Source: Hanleya hanleyi (taxonomy: Eukaryota; Mollusca; Polyplacophora; Lepidopleurida; Hanleyidae). Taken from it: 64,000 bases of DNA. Location of the stretch: assembly GCA_036873755.1 (NCBI GenBank), contig JAVTVY010018839.1, forward strand, positions 1-64,000, read 5' to 3'. The translations under genes and the position numbers were made by a program. The notes below the pieces were generated by a model, which worked only from the letters and a program-made list of their open reading frames with translations, made no database searches and had not been told where the DNA came from. Within the stretch, counting starts at the first letter, position 1. Every line of letters starts with the position of its first letter. Shown piece after piece: positions 33,435 through 45,546 of the stretch.

Positions 33435-34575
33435 ATTACAAGCGTCTGGTCCGTCATTCATAATTCAGCCGTCGTCCTTTAAAGAATATCCGCGTCCAAT
33501 CCAAAAACCTATTCCATATTCCATATAACAGTATTAGCACCAAATTCAAAAAGACAATCATAGTATACATAAACATAGGCTAGCTTCCTGCAAGAGAGAA
33601 GCGGTCAAGTTTTCAATGATGCCGGCAAGACATCGTGATGTTCCAAAAATATCAAATGCGTATCGCTGATCAGTATTCTTAATCCAAAATATTCGTTGTA
33701 AAGTCGTCATCAAGAGAATGATGTATCTCAGTCAAGCTTTTTGATTATGACTGTTCATATGAGCACCATGAGAATACTTTGGTTCATACAGCCCTTAGCC
33801 CCGGGTTAATCGGAATTAGACACAAGTTACGAAACGTAACACCATAGATCTGCACGCTACGCTCGTGTTTTGCTATCAGCATGCGATATTTATCGTCAAA
33901 TTTGAGAAACTTTGAGTGGAGGCGCTTGATGGTATAGCCCTGTTTTATAAGTTTTTGCAACAATGTTTTGTGACGTTGATTAAAATCGTCACATTTAACA
34001 CAGGATTAAGTAAATGCTACTAGGCGAAATATGTATACGTCATATGCAGGTTCCACTGAAATATTACTGTCCAGAAAGGGATAGTTTACGATGTCCAGAT
34101 TGTAATCATCTCTTTTGTCATACAATCAACGAGAGAGAAAGCCAACTTATAGAAATATAGGTCTAAATATCCGTAGTTTCCTTCAAATCCAGTGAAGGTG
34201 GATATATATATCCTTCATTGGGTCATTTATATAGCGATTATCCACAGCGAGGAGATCGTCTATATAGCGTTTGGTGAATGAGCAGGAACGGGCTTTGAAT
34301 GGATCGGTTTTTGAAAGCGCCTGCATATAGTCCTATTCACTAGAAAACAGATATAGGTCAGCCAACAGGGTGCACAATTAGTACCCATTGGAATACCTAT
34401 ATGCTGTTGATATATTGTGTTGCCAAATTTCACATATATATTTTTAATGAGAAATTCAACAACTCCATAAACAAAGAAACATCACATGAATTATATCTCT
34501 TGTATGTAGTACAGCTAAAGAATGCTTTAATGCATTAATATATCTACGATCAGTTTTCTTGAACACAGATACTAT
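33435..34575 (-). mobile_element. Penelope-type copy, 3' portion (left of the nested insertion)
   Basis: It starts ATTACAAGCGTCTGGTCC, continues through the 3' noncoding part and degenerate RT coding remnants equivalent to those at 46276-47211. It stops at ACAGATACTAT (34565-34575). The same element resumes at 44381, so about 9.8 kb has been inserted in it. Confidence 0.75.
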
Positions 34576-35855
34576 ACCCAGAATAAAGATGACGACAGAT
34601 ACAATTTTGTAGAAGTCCATTCTGACTATATTTCTTACAAGTTTTCAGAGAAAAACTTTCTCCATCCTCAGGTAGAGTGGCGATTGCACATATATACAGT
34701 TTACAGAAGCTTTTATACATTAACCTTGTGAGAACAACTCAGTCAACAGACATATCTGTCTTTAGGGGTCTAAATTTTGTGAGGTCCCTGTGTACAAAGG
34801 GGTACCAAGACAAAGGAATCATACACGCGATTACAGTGAACTCACAATTACCAGAAAAACTTACCAAAAAAAAAACAGAAAGAGACTTACGAACTTGTAC
34901 ATATAGCGATTCTTATTTACCTCTATTTATATCTCCTACTAATCTCTCATTGTTATTTATTATTTACCTATTTATTTATTTATTTATTTATTTATTTACT
35001 TAGCGCTGGAAAAGATATTCAATAAACAAAGTAATGTACCGCGAAAGTCAAATAAAACATTGAGTTGATGGGCCGCGAAATCCGAATGGGAAGCGGCCCT
35101 TAAACTACAATTTCAATCAATATATGCGCAATACCAACAGCGCCTTAAGCTTGAGTGACAACGCCGCATAGCAAGAACACCCAGAATCAGAATACTCGAC
35201 CCTAGACCACACCGGACACGCTACCCCTTAGATGTTACCGAACTGACGCCTCAACACAGAATATGATCCTTTGACTTTCACGTAATATAGGACGTAGACC
35301 TGCCGTTCTGTACCCTACTACACACTCCAAGCAATTGTTACAGGCACAGATTTCTGGAAGGACCCACCCTGTTCCCAAGGGCGTCGTTAGGGAATCCTGA
35401 AAACGCCCTGGTTCTCCCAGTTTTTTCTGGACGGCTTTGTGCGTACTATGGGGTACCGAGACAAAGGAATCATCCACGCGATTATAACAAATATTTTCCA
35501 GTATAAAAACCAATAACAGACTCAACGACTTGTACATAGCGACTCTTCTCTACTAGTATTTATATTTCCTCATTGTTATTGTTATTCATTATTTAATTAT
35601 TTATTTTAATATCTAGCGCTGCAAAAGATCTCAAATTAACAAAGAAATGTACCGTGAAATTTAAATAAAACATTGAGTTGATGGGCCGCGAAATCCGTAT
35701 GGGAAGCGGCCCTTAAACTACAATTTCAATTATATATGTGCAATCGCCACTCTACCTGAGGATGGAGAAAGTTTTTCTCTGAAAGCTTGTAAGAAATATA
35801 GTCAGAATGGACTTCTACAAAATTGTATCCGTCGTCATCTTTATTCTGGGATTAG
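34576..35855. mobile_element. 1.3 kb repeat element with inverted ends and internal direct repeats
   Basis: Inverted repeats of about 115 bp (about 34577-34690 and 35740-35855; shared word CCAGAATAAAGATGACGAC) lie near both ends. Inside, two direct repeats of about 300 bp (about 34775-35110 and 35445-35735) share GTTGATGGGCCGCGAAATCC and GAAGCGGCCCTTAAACTAC. Flanking ACAGATACTAT copies (34565-34575 and 44381-44391) are its probable target duplication. Its last 20 bases (44361-44380) are separated from the rest by the TTAA element. The mix of inverted and direct copies resembles Penelope-style terminal arrangements (inference). Confidence 0.6.
34950..35000. repeat. ATTT microsatellite
   Basis: A run of TATT/TTTA units inside one of the internal direct repeats. 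Confidence 0.85.
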
Positions 35856-36066
35856 TTAAAGGGGAATGTTATCACAATTTTTGAAAGGCTAAAACCAGTA
35901 AAAAGCAGTTCCCTGTGGCCTGCTTTATTTTTTAGGATTATTTTCAAAATTTTAGCGATGATGCAATATCCTGAAATACGGCTCCAAAGCGCCTGATTTT
36001 TACCCCCAGAAAATCCGCCCGGCGATTACCCTGTGACGTCACACAGTGAAGCGGCCAGAGTCAAAC

Positions 36067-36290
36067 ATGGCGGATAACACAGACAGCGGTACAAGCTCTG
36101 ACACAGATTCCGATTTCAGCGTTAACCACGTTGAAGACTGTGACGTTGGAGATTATACAGGTCTTGGAACTGAATAGAATGTAGAGGCAGTAAGCGATCA
36201 TGAAACTAAAGGTGAAGGAGAATCTATCGAGTCATATAGATTTGAGCCATATGTACAAGCGAATCTGGGGTCAAACTGGGTCGTCCTGAT
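36067..36290 (+). pseudogene. P2X7-cytoplasmic-domain-like N-terminal fragment
   Basis: ATG at 36067 after a typical context (AACATGGCGG). MADNTDSGTSSDTDS, NHVEDCDVGDYTGLG, then a stop at 36175-36177. The same frame continues with SIESYRFEPYVQA to about 36290. The pattern (acidic Ser/Asp leader, then PYRFEP-type motif) is the N-terminus of a zinc-binding family related to the P2X7 receptor tail that is greatly expanded in invertebrates. The Cys/His zinc-binding core is absent. Confidence 0.5.
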
Positions 36291-37567
36291 GTCCGGCCTG
36301 TTTCAAGCCGGTGGCAGGCCGTGTCAGGCTGTGGCAGGCCTGTTTAAATACACTGATTACATGCTTTATACACGAAATTACAACTATCTGTGGATCTTAC
36401 AATAATATTTATACATTTCTGCTTTTATCTGGCATTTTTTTAGGCATAAATCAGTTATTATAATGCACAGGATCGTAAATTTACTCTTCCGTGCTAAAAA
36501 ACTTCTAAATAATATAGCAAAAAGGAAACTAGGCCGGCTTGGCTTATTGTGGATGTCACTATAATATATATATTCATTTAAAATCTACAGATAATTTGTT
36601 ATTGTAAGAGCATACTATGTAGTTATTTACGCCTTTATTTTTATATGTGTGTGTTTATTGACATTGTATGGTTCATTATTTTTCAATTCTTACGGGACGG
36701 ACAGATTGTTATACCGTGGCAGGCCGGCTTATTTACATTGCTTACGTGCTTAATTTTATTATGTGTTTGTCAATTATTGTTAGCGATTTGATGTTAAAAC
36801 GAGAGCTAATCCATACCTGTGGATAAGTTCTCTCAAATGAAAACAAAGTTTAAATTCCAAAGGAAGCTATTTGATGTTGAAACAATAACTAACTCGCCTG
36901 TGGAGAAGCCCAGTTTATTTCTTTTGGACACCCTGTTGCTGAACGCGCGACGTTAAACCTTAATTCTCTCACTCTCCCTCTTGGACACCCTCACATAAAA
37001 AAATGTTTGCTTCACACCTTTCGGTTAGTTTCAGTTACTCTTCCGGTGATCAATTTCAATTTATTGTATCAAAAAAAATAGAACATATGTGCTCACATGG
37101 AGATACAAAAAGACACCAAATAATCAGGATAAGCTGGTGCCAGAAGTGAATTTCCTATATACGGGAATAAGTTGATTAAAAGTACATTGATTATTACAGT
37201 TCAGTTAATAGCTGTAAGACACAGACACATATGATGTAGGATTCAGGATTGGCTGTTCGATCACTCCGTGGGACTGATGCAAAATTTCAAGAGTGGAAGA
37301 TTAAATCTTCGGTAGAGGAGACGATGGAAGCGGTGTGGGCCCAAACATCCAGGGAGATTTACAGTGCTTGTCTGCGGGAACGGTTTGTCGCTTGCCGAGT
37401 CCACGACGTCGGTCGTCCCTGTATAACTCACGCACTCCGGCAGACTGAGGGGTTGTCTATTTTCTCTTTCTGATAAAGATTTATTTGTCTTGATCTTGGA
37501 AATAGCTTCTTTCAGTATAGGGGGATATCCACACATTCTTGCCATCTCTGTTGTTGCACAGCTGTCG

Positions 37568-37867
37568 TCAGTCTAGTGAGCGAAATAAATGCGAGACCAT
37601 TTCGTTGGCTTTCTCCACGTGTTTTGCACAAATTTCGTCGAATTTCTCCCCGATTTTTTCCCCGTTTGGCCACGAGTGCAACTTGAATCCATCTCCATTC
37701 GTGTTGCTACACCCTCCAACAATACACCGACGAGGTATGATGCCTCCAAAGTGCGAGAATACAGTCGAAAAATCGAAAAATATTGGAGCAGATTTTACTT
37801 GTTTACGTATGCTAATGCTAAGGTGGCCCTCCGCAGTTTCGTAGTAATGGCCCCTCTCTAATTTCAT
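37568..37867 (-). pseudogene. THAP-type zinc-finger fragment
   Basis: IPRRCIVGGCSNTNGDGFKLHSW gives the first Cys pair and the start of a THAP domain (C-x4-C). A later ICAKH supplies a C-x2-H but only about 26 residues away, shorter than the 35-50 expected, so an internal deletion is likely. The first half of the frame has no match. The 5' end (about 37821-37867) comes from the first unit of the adjoining array. Confidence 0.5.
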
Positions 37868-40800
37868 AATACGATAGACTGCCCTTGTTCTGCTACATCA
37901 TAATTCTTCTTGTCTTCTTAATAGCTTATATCTATAATGCCATCCTATTCAGCATTATCAACGCTGCAAACGAGTACGTACAAATCGAGTGCTGGCTTCG
38001 TCTACACGCTGATCGGGATCATGGAGTAAAGTTTGTCCTGCCTCAGTTATGCCCCTTGGGTGTGCCTAAAAATCGGGACTCATTTACGGGAAGAAAATCT
38101 GACAAAAAACGGTTAGGTTTTCACCCCGTTTTTTTTGCCTTTTTAAGTTGAGACCGGACCAGGGAACGTGAGTAAGAAGTTTAATTGAAATCGCTCTTAC
38201 AGATTTTTCTGGAAATTGAGCCGAATTTGACCATTTTTCGACATTTTTAAGGGGTTTTCTAGGAAAAATGAAGCAAGCATGGAGGAGAATGTTCCAGTTA
38301 AATTTTTCTATAACATAGCAGTGTTATATCTTAAAATAATAGTTTCATCATGCTCTTTCAGAAAATATATACATATAAGTGATTTGGGTTGAAGGTTTTG
38401 CGACAACTGGTGGCCGAAAAACGGACCCATAGTCTATTCCATGCCTAATAAAAGAATCTCCGGAGTGCACCCTTAAGGCATAATAGTGGAGTCTATGCAT
38501 TATCTTAATGTAGACTCCGTTACGGAGCGGAGATGTATCATTACGCCAGATTGTTTAATTTGGACTGCCTAGTTATACCTGAAGCGCTATTTTCGGAAGC
38601 AGGTGGAAAGAAGACCAGGAGTTCGATTAAAATAATCCACAGTGTGTCCATTAGTATACAATTGAGGTTACTGCATACTGTATTTCATACAGGAGTTATC
38701 TCCCCCTGGACTGAGATTTCGGTGGATATTATGGCAGAACGAGGTCCTATCAGAATGATATAAATTTGCCAGTGTAAATTTTCTTTACAAGAGAACCCAT
38801 TTACAGTCCATAAAGGATGGAATGGATGTATATTATTATGGTTTTACAAATTATTTCTCAAGTTTCTGAAGTATTTCCCATGTTTCTAAGAGAAAATTGA
38901 GTGCAAAATTACCAATAATTTGACTTGGTTACATCGCTTATTTGCATTTTCCCGCGTTTCTGCTATCATTGGAAAGCGGAAAAGTAACCACGGCCTTCAT
39001 ATTGCCGAATGGATGACCATTATTAAGAAGAAATAGGGTAATTTTGAGTTTTGTTCTCGAAAATCCTGCTAGAATTGTCAAAATTGATCAAAACAAAGAT
39101 GGGGTAGGGGGAAAGTTATCGGTCGGATTTCCCAAAATAATATGTATAACTGGCAAGTGTTGTATACCGCCATACTCGCAAACCCTCTGAGATTACGATA
39201 CATGTGAATAATTAATTTCGTAAAAAACATCCTGCCCCTTAAGGTGGCCCTCCACAGTTTCGTAGTAATGGCCCCTCTCTAATTTCATAATACGATAGAC
39301 TGCCCTTGTTCTGCTACATCATAATTCTTCTTGTCTTCTTAATAGCTTATATCTATAATGCCATCCTATTCAGCATTATCAACGCTGCAAACGAGTACGT
39401 ACAAATCGAGTGCTGGCTTCGTCTACACGCTGATCGGGATCATGGAGTAAAGTTTGTCCTGCCTCAGTTATGCCCCTTGGGTGTGCCTAAAAATCGGGAC
39501 TCATTTACGGGAAGAAAATCTGACAAAAAACGGTTAGGTTTTCACCCCGTTTTTTTTGCCTTTTTAAGTTGAGACCGGACCAGGGAACGTGAGTAAGAAG
39601 TTTAATTGAAATCGCTCTTACAGATTTTTCTGGAAATTGAGCCGAATTTGACCATTTTTCGACATTTTTAAGGGGTTTTCTAGGAAAAATGAAGCAAGCA
39701 TGGAGGAGAATGTTCGAGTTAAATTTTTCTATAACATAGCAGTGTTATATCTTAAAATAATAGTTTCATCATGCTCTTTCAGAAAATATATACATATAAG
39801 TGATTTGGGTTGAAGGTTTTGCGACAACTGGTGGCCGAAAAACGGACCCATAGTCTATTCCATGCCGAATAAAAGAATCTCCGGAGTGCACCCTTAAGGC
39901 ATAATAGTGGAGTCTATGCATTATCTTAATGTAGACTCCGTTACGGAGCGGAGATGTATCATTACGCCAGATTGTTTAATTTTGACTGCCTAGTTATACC
40001 TGAAGCGCTATTTTCGGAAGCAGGTGGAAAGAAGACCAGGAGTTCGATTAAAATAATCCACAGTGTGTCCATTAGTATACAATTGAGGTTACTGCATACT
40101 GTATTCCATACAGGAGTTATCTCCCCCTGGACTGAGATTTCGGTGGATATTATGGCAGAACGAGGTCCTATCAGAATGATATAAATTTGCCAGTGTAAAT
40201 TTTCTTTACAAGAGAACCCATTTACAGTCCATAAAGGATGGAATGGATGTATATTATTATGGTTTTACAAATTATTTCTCAAGTTTCTGAAGTATTTCCC
40301 ATGTTTCTAAGAGAAAATTGAGTGCAAAATTACCAATAATTTGACTTGGTTACATCGCTTATTTGCATTTTCCCGCGTTTCTGCTATCATTGGAAAGCGG
40401 AAAAGTAACCACGGCCTTCATATTGCCGAATGGATGACCATTATTAAGAAGAAATAGGTTAATTTTGAGTTTTGTTCTCGAAAATCCTGCTAGAATTGGC
40501 AAAATTGATCAAAACAAAGATGGGGTAGGGGGAAAGTTATCGGTCGGATTTCCCAAAATAATATGTATAACTGGCAAGTGTTGTATACCGCCATACTCGC
40601 AAACACTCTGAGATTACGATACATGTGAATAATTAATTTCGTAAAAAACATCCTGCCCCTTAAGGTGGCCCTCCGCAGTTTCGTAGTAATGGCCCCTCTC
40701 TAATTTCATAATACGATAGACTGCCCTTGTTCTGCTACATCATAATTCTTCTTGTCTTCTTAATAGCTTATATCTATAATGCCATCCTATTCAGCATTAT

Positions 40801-43800
40801 CAACGCTGCAAACGAGTACGTACAAATCGAGTGCTGGCTTCGTCTACACGCTGATCGGGATCATGGAGTAAAGTTTGTCCTGCCTCAGTTATGCCCCTTG
40901 GGTGTGCCTAAAAATCGGGACTCATTTACGGGAAGAAAATCTGACAAAAAACGGTTAGGTTAACACCCCTTTTTTTTGCCTTTTTAAGTTGAGACCGGAC
41001 CAGGGAACGTGAGTAAGAAGTTTAATTGAAATCGCTCTTACAGATTTTTCTGGAAATTGAGCCGAATTTGACCATTTTTCGACATTTTTAAGGGGTTTTC
41101 TAGGAAAAATGAAGCAAGCATGGAGGAGAATGTTCGAGTTAAATTTTTCTATAACATAGCAGTGTTATATCTTAAAATAATAGTTTCATCATGCTCTTTC
41201 AGAAAATATATACATATAAGTGATTTGGGTTGAAGGTTTTGCGACAACTGGTGGCCGAAAAACGGACCCATAGTCTATTCCATGCCGAATAAAAGAATCT
41301 CCGGAGTGCACCCTTTAAGGCATAATAGTGGAGTCTATGCATTATCTTAATGTAGACTCCGTTACGGAGCGGAGATGTATCATTACGCCAGATTGTTTAA
41401 TTTTGACTGCCTAGTTATACCTGAAGCGCTATTTTCGGAAGCAGGTGGAAAGAAGACCAGGAGTTCGATTAAAATAATCCACAGTGTGTCCATTAGTATA
41501 CAATTGAGGTTACTGCATACTGTATTCCATACAGGAGTTATCTCCCCCTGGACTGAGATTTCGGTGGATATTATGGCAGAACGAGGTCCTATCAGAATGA
41601 TATAAATTTGCCAGTGTAAATTTTCTTTACAAGAGAACCCATTTACAGTCCATAAAGGATGGAATGGATGTATATTATTATGGTTTTACAAATTATTTCT
41701 CAAGTTTCTGAAGTATTTCCCATGTTTCTAAGAGAAAATTGAGTGCAAAATTACCAATAATTTGACTTGGTTACATCGCTTATTTGCATTTTCCCGCGTT
41801 TCTGCTATCATTGGAAAGCGGAAAAGTAACCACGGCCTTCATATTGCCGAATGGATGACCATTATTAAGAAGAAATAGGTTAATTTTGAGTTTTGTTCTC
41901 GAAAATCCTGCTAGAATTGGCAAAATTGATCAAAACAAAGATGGGGTAGGGGGAAAGTTATCGGTCGGATTTCCCAAAATAATATGTATAACTGGCAAGT
42001 GTTGTATACCGCCATACTCGCAAACACTCTGAGATTACGATACATGTGAATAATTAATTTCGTAAAAAACATCCTGCCCCTTAAGGTGGCCCTCCGCAGT
42101 TTCGTAGTAATGGCCCCTCTCTAATTTCATAATACGATAGACTGCCCTTGTTCTGCTACATCATAATTCTTCTTGTCTTCTTAATAGCTTATATCTATAA
42201 TGCCATCCTATTCAGCATTATCAACGCTGCAAACGAGTACGTACAAATCGAGTGCTGGCTTCGTCTACACGCTGATCGGGATCATGGAGTAAAGTTTGTC
42301 CTGCCTCAGTTATGCCCCTTGGGTGTGCCTAAAAATCGGGACTCATTTACGGGAAGAAAATCTGACAAAAAACGGTTAGGTTTTCACCCCGTTTTTTTTG
42401 CCTTTTTAAGTTGAGACCGGACCAGGGAACGTGAGTAAGAAGTTTAATTGAAATCGCTCTTACAGATTTTTCTGGAAATTGAGCCGAATTTGACCATTTT
42501 TCGACATTTTTAAGGGGTTTTCTAGGAAAAATGAAGCAAGCATGGAGGAGAATGTTCGAGTTAAATTTTTCTATAACATAGCAGTGTTATATCTTAAAAT
42601 AATAGTTTCATCATGCTCTTTCAGAAAATATATACATATAAGTGATTTGGGTTGAAGGTTTTGCGACAACTGGTGGCCGAAAAACGGACCCATAGTCTAT
42701 TCCATGCCTAATAAAAGAATCTCCGGAGTGCACCCTTAAGGCATAATAGTGGAGTCTATGCATTATCTTAATGTAGACTCCGTTACGGAGCGGAGATGTA
42801 TCATTACGCCAGATTGTTTAATTTTGACTGCCTAGTTATACCTGAAGCGCTATTTTCGGAAGCAGGTGGAAAGAAGACCAGGAGTTCGATTAAAATAATC
42901 CACAGTGTGTCCATTAGTATACAATTGAGGTTACTGCATACTGTATTTCATACAGGAGTTATCTCCCCCTGGACTGAGATTTCGGTGGATATTATGGCAG
43001 AACGAGGTCCTATCAGAATGATATAAATTTGCCAGTGTAAATTTTCTTTACAAGAGAACCCATTTACAGTCCATAAAGGATGGAATGGATGTATATTATT
43101 ATGGTTTTACAAATTATTTCTCAAGTTTCTGAAGTATTTCCCATGTTTCTAAGAGAAAATTGAGTGCAAAATTACCAATAATTTGACTTGGTTACATCGC
43201 TTATTTGCATTTTCCCGCGTTTCTGCTATCATTGGAAAGCGGAAAAGTAACCACGGCCTTCATATTGCCGAATGGATGACCATTATTAAGAAGAAATAGG
43301 GTAATTTTGAGTTTTGTTCTCGAAAATCCTGCTAGAATTGTCAAAATTGATCAAAACAAAGATGGGGTAGGGGGAAAGTTATCGGTCGGATTTCCCAAAA
43401 TAATATGTATAACTGGCAAGTGTTGTATACCGCCATACTCGCAAACCCTCTGAGATTACGATACATGTGAATAATTAATTTCGTAAAAAACATCCTGCCC
43501 CTTAAGGTGGCCCTCCGCAGTTTCGTAGTAATGGCCCCTCTCTAATTTCATAATACGATAGACTGCCCTTGTTCTGCTACATCATAATTCTTCTTGTCTT
43601 CTTAATAGCTTATATCTATAATGCCATCCTATTCAGCCTTATCAACGCTGCAAACGAGTACGTACAAATCGAGTGCTGGCTTCGTCTACACGCTGATCGG
43701 GATCATGCAGTAAAGTTTGTCCTGCCTCAGTTATGCCCCTTGGGTGTGCCTAAAAATCGGGACTCATTTACGGGAAGAAAATCTGACAAAAAACGGTTAG

Positions 43801-44155
43801 GTTTTCACCCCCTTTTTTTTGCCTTTTAAGTTGAGACCGGACCAGGGAACGTGAGTAAGAAGTTTAATTGAAATCGCTCTTACAGATTTTTCTGGAAATT
43901 GAGCCGAATTTGACCATTTTTCGACATTTTTAAGGGGGTTTCTAGGAAAAATGAAGCAAGCATGGAGGAGAATGTTCCAGTTAAATTTTTCTATAACATA
44001 GCAGTGTTATATCTTAAAATAATAGTTTCATCATGCTCTTTCAGAAAATATATACATATAAGTGATTTGGGTTGAAGGTTTTGCGACAACTGGTGGCCGA
44101 AAAACGGACCCATAGTCTATTCCATGCCTAATAAAAGAATCTCCGGAGTGCACCC
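37821..44155. repeat. Tandem array with 1421-bp period (4.5 units)
   Basis: Units start at 37821, 39242, 40663, 42084 and 43505. Each has a roughly 652 bp block (AGGTGGCCCTCCGCAG to CTCCGGAGTGCACCC) and a 769 bp spacer. The last unit is block only. The array is flanked by CTAATGCTA at 37812-37820 and 44155-44163. Copies are nearly identical. Short open frames that recur every 1421 bp in this region are by-products. Confidence 0.92.
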
Positions 44156-44360
44156 TAATGCTATGGCGGACTGGTTCACTCTGTGACGTCATGGGTCAAA
44201 GGTCACCGCTTTGACAGGCTCGTAGTAGGGACGCGTTTAAATCGCCAAATTTACCGTTTTGAAGTTCGGAGATCGGGGGGAAAACTATATAGTCGATTTC
44301 TTATAGTATCAAGGTATATATTAACGTTTACATAGGTCCGGCGGTAACATTCCCCTTTAA

Positions 44361-44380
44361 GGCCCTCCATAGTAGGATAT
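44361..44380. mobile_element. Right end of the 1.3 kb repeat element
   Basis: GGCCCTCCATAGTAGGATAT lies between the right TTAA and the second ACAGATACTAT. It is the remaining end of the element begun at 34576. Confidence 0.5.
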
Positions 44381-44391
44381 ACAGATACTAT

Positions 44392-45150
44392 ATTAATGAA
44401 GTTAGACGGTCAATACGGTCCTGATGAGGGATTCTATTATAGAGAGTCGAGACATCCCATGTGGATACATGTCTGTACGGCAGCATCAAGTTGTTCCGTA
44501 AGACATTTTGAGTTTTTCAATATCCACATACATTCAACGCCAGAGTTTTTAGAAATAGTGGCGCAATACCTTTCCTAAAATGCCTTTATCTCCTGAAGGG
44601 CCCGCGTTAACCGGATTGAAAGAAGCTTGGTAGTGCAGCTTCTAGAACCAGCTATGAATGTAACTTTGTATGGTGATTTATGCATTTTGGGAGTCCAGTA
44701 TACTTTTGGTATGTCGTTATGATCGGTTGGAAGACAAATACCGCTTTCCCTGAGAAACGTTTTGTGATTGTTAAATAAATCTTCCAGAATAAATGCAGTT
44801 TGAGAGAACGTAGACGTATTTGACGATGATATGTTTACATTCAATTCTTTAACCAGCACCTGGAAATAGTAATATTTACATATGAATATTATATTATTTG
44901 GAGCTTTGTTTGCTGGGACTATGAAGAATTTACTCTGGAGATTTGCTAGAACTTCTTGCGAATTGAGCTTTCTCGGTACTTGTTTTGCTTGGGGAAGGGT
45001 ACTTCTGTCAATATGGCGGATTGTTTCAACGTCCTTGCTGTTGGTGAGGTCCAGCCAATCAGCGAGTATTGTAGGTTCAACTTTTTCTCGCTTAAACCAA
45101 TCAATAACGTACTGTTCCAATGCAGACAGGACTATCTTCTGGTTATGTTA
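44392..45150 (-). pseudogene. Penelope-type RT, N-terminal half (continuation of the 33435 copy)
   Basis: The minus frame at 45120-44575 encodes FFIVPANKAPNNIIFICKYY, VYWTPKMHKSPYKVTFIAGS and TTKLLSIRLTRALQEIKAF, the N-terminal part and the PKxHK motif of the RT. After a stop, shifted frames give ECMWILKNSKC and remnants of the motif A region up to 44392. It completes the copy whose 3' part is at 33435-34575. Confidence 0.7.
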
Positions 45151-45287
45151 TTATTATGTTTGATAAACAACCGAGTGTACGTTTATCGCAAAAAGCCTAA
45201 CGAATTGACTCCAACTGTGTAGGTAAATATTTCGGCATGACTTATAATGAAATTAAGCTATACTTCTGAAACGGATATCTGTTCAGG

Positions 45288-45470
45288 TTTAATAGTCACT
45301 GAACAGAATGAAAATCGGATAGATAGTTGCAGAGTTTTGCTCGATTATATTCTGATATGTGTGCAGTTTGCATTGAGTTAAATATGTCAGCAGCTGGAGC
45401 CGACCCCACTTGACGTCAATAACCAGTTCCCGTGCAAAACAGCAAAGGATATGATAGTGGTCTATAGTTG
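45288..45470 (-). repeat. Dispersed repeat, inverted copy
   Basis: It matches 33105-33290 in reverse orientation (GAAAATCGGATAGAT, TTTGCTCGATTATATTCTGA, CCCCACTTGACGTC, GTGGTCTATAG). Confidence 0.65.
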
Positions 45471-45546
45471 CTTCATGTACCGAGACTCAATCCCATAGAG
45501 TGACGTCATAATGTATTCCTTTTCAAGGCCGTATAGATTAATAACA

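Larger units (their letters stand above)
35860..44356. mobile_element. TTAA-flanked Kolobok-like DNA transposon, inflated by a tandem array
   Basis: TTAA at 35856-35859 and 44357-44360 flank termini that are inverted copies: left AGGGGAATGTTA, right TAACATTCCCCT. Coding remnants are an N-terminal region of the P2X7-cytoplasmic-domain-like family (plus, 36067) and a THAP-type zinc finger (minus, 37568-37867). A TTAA duplication combined with a THAP domain is characteristic of the Kolobok superfamily; the assignment is inference. No transposase catalytic core was found. Most of its 8.5 kb is the 1421-bp array. Confidence 0.65.

Noticed and set aside
37885..43829. Five repeats of an open frame starting MFCYIIILLVFL and four starting MYHYARLF
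   Set aside because: They recur only because the 1421-bp unit is repeated. The frames have no recognisable domain, lack codon-level divergence and end at arbitrary points, so they are not called genes.
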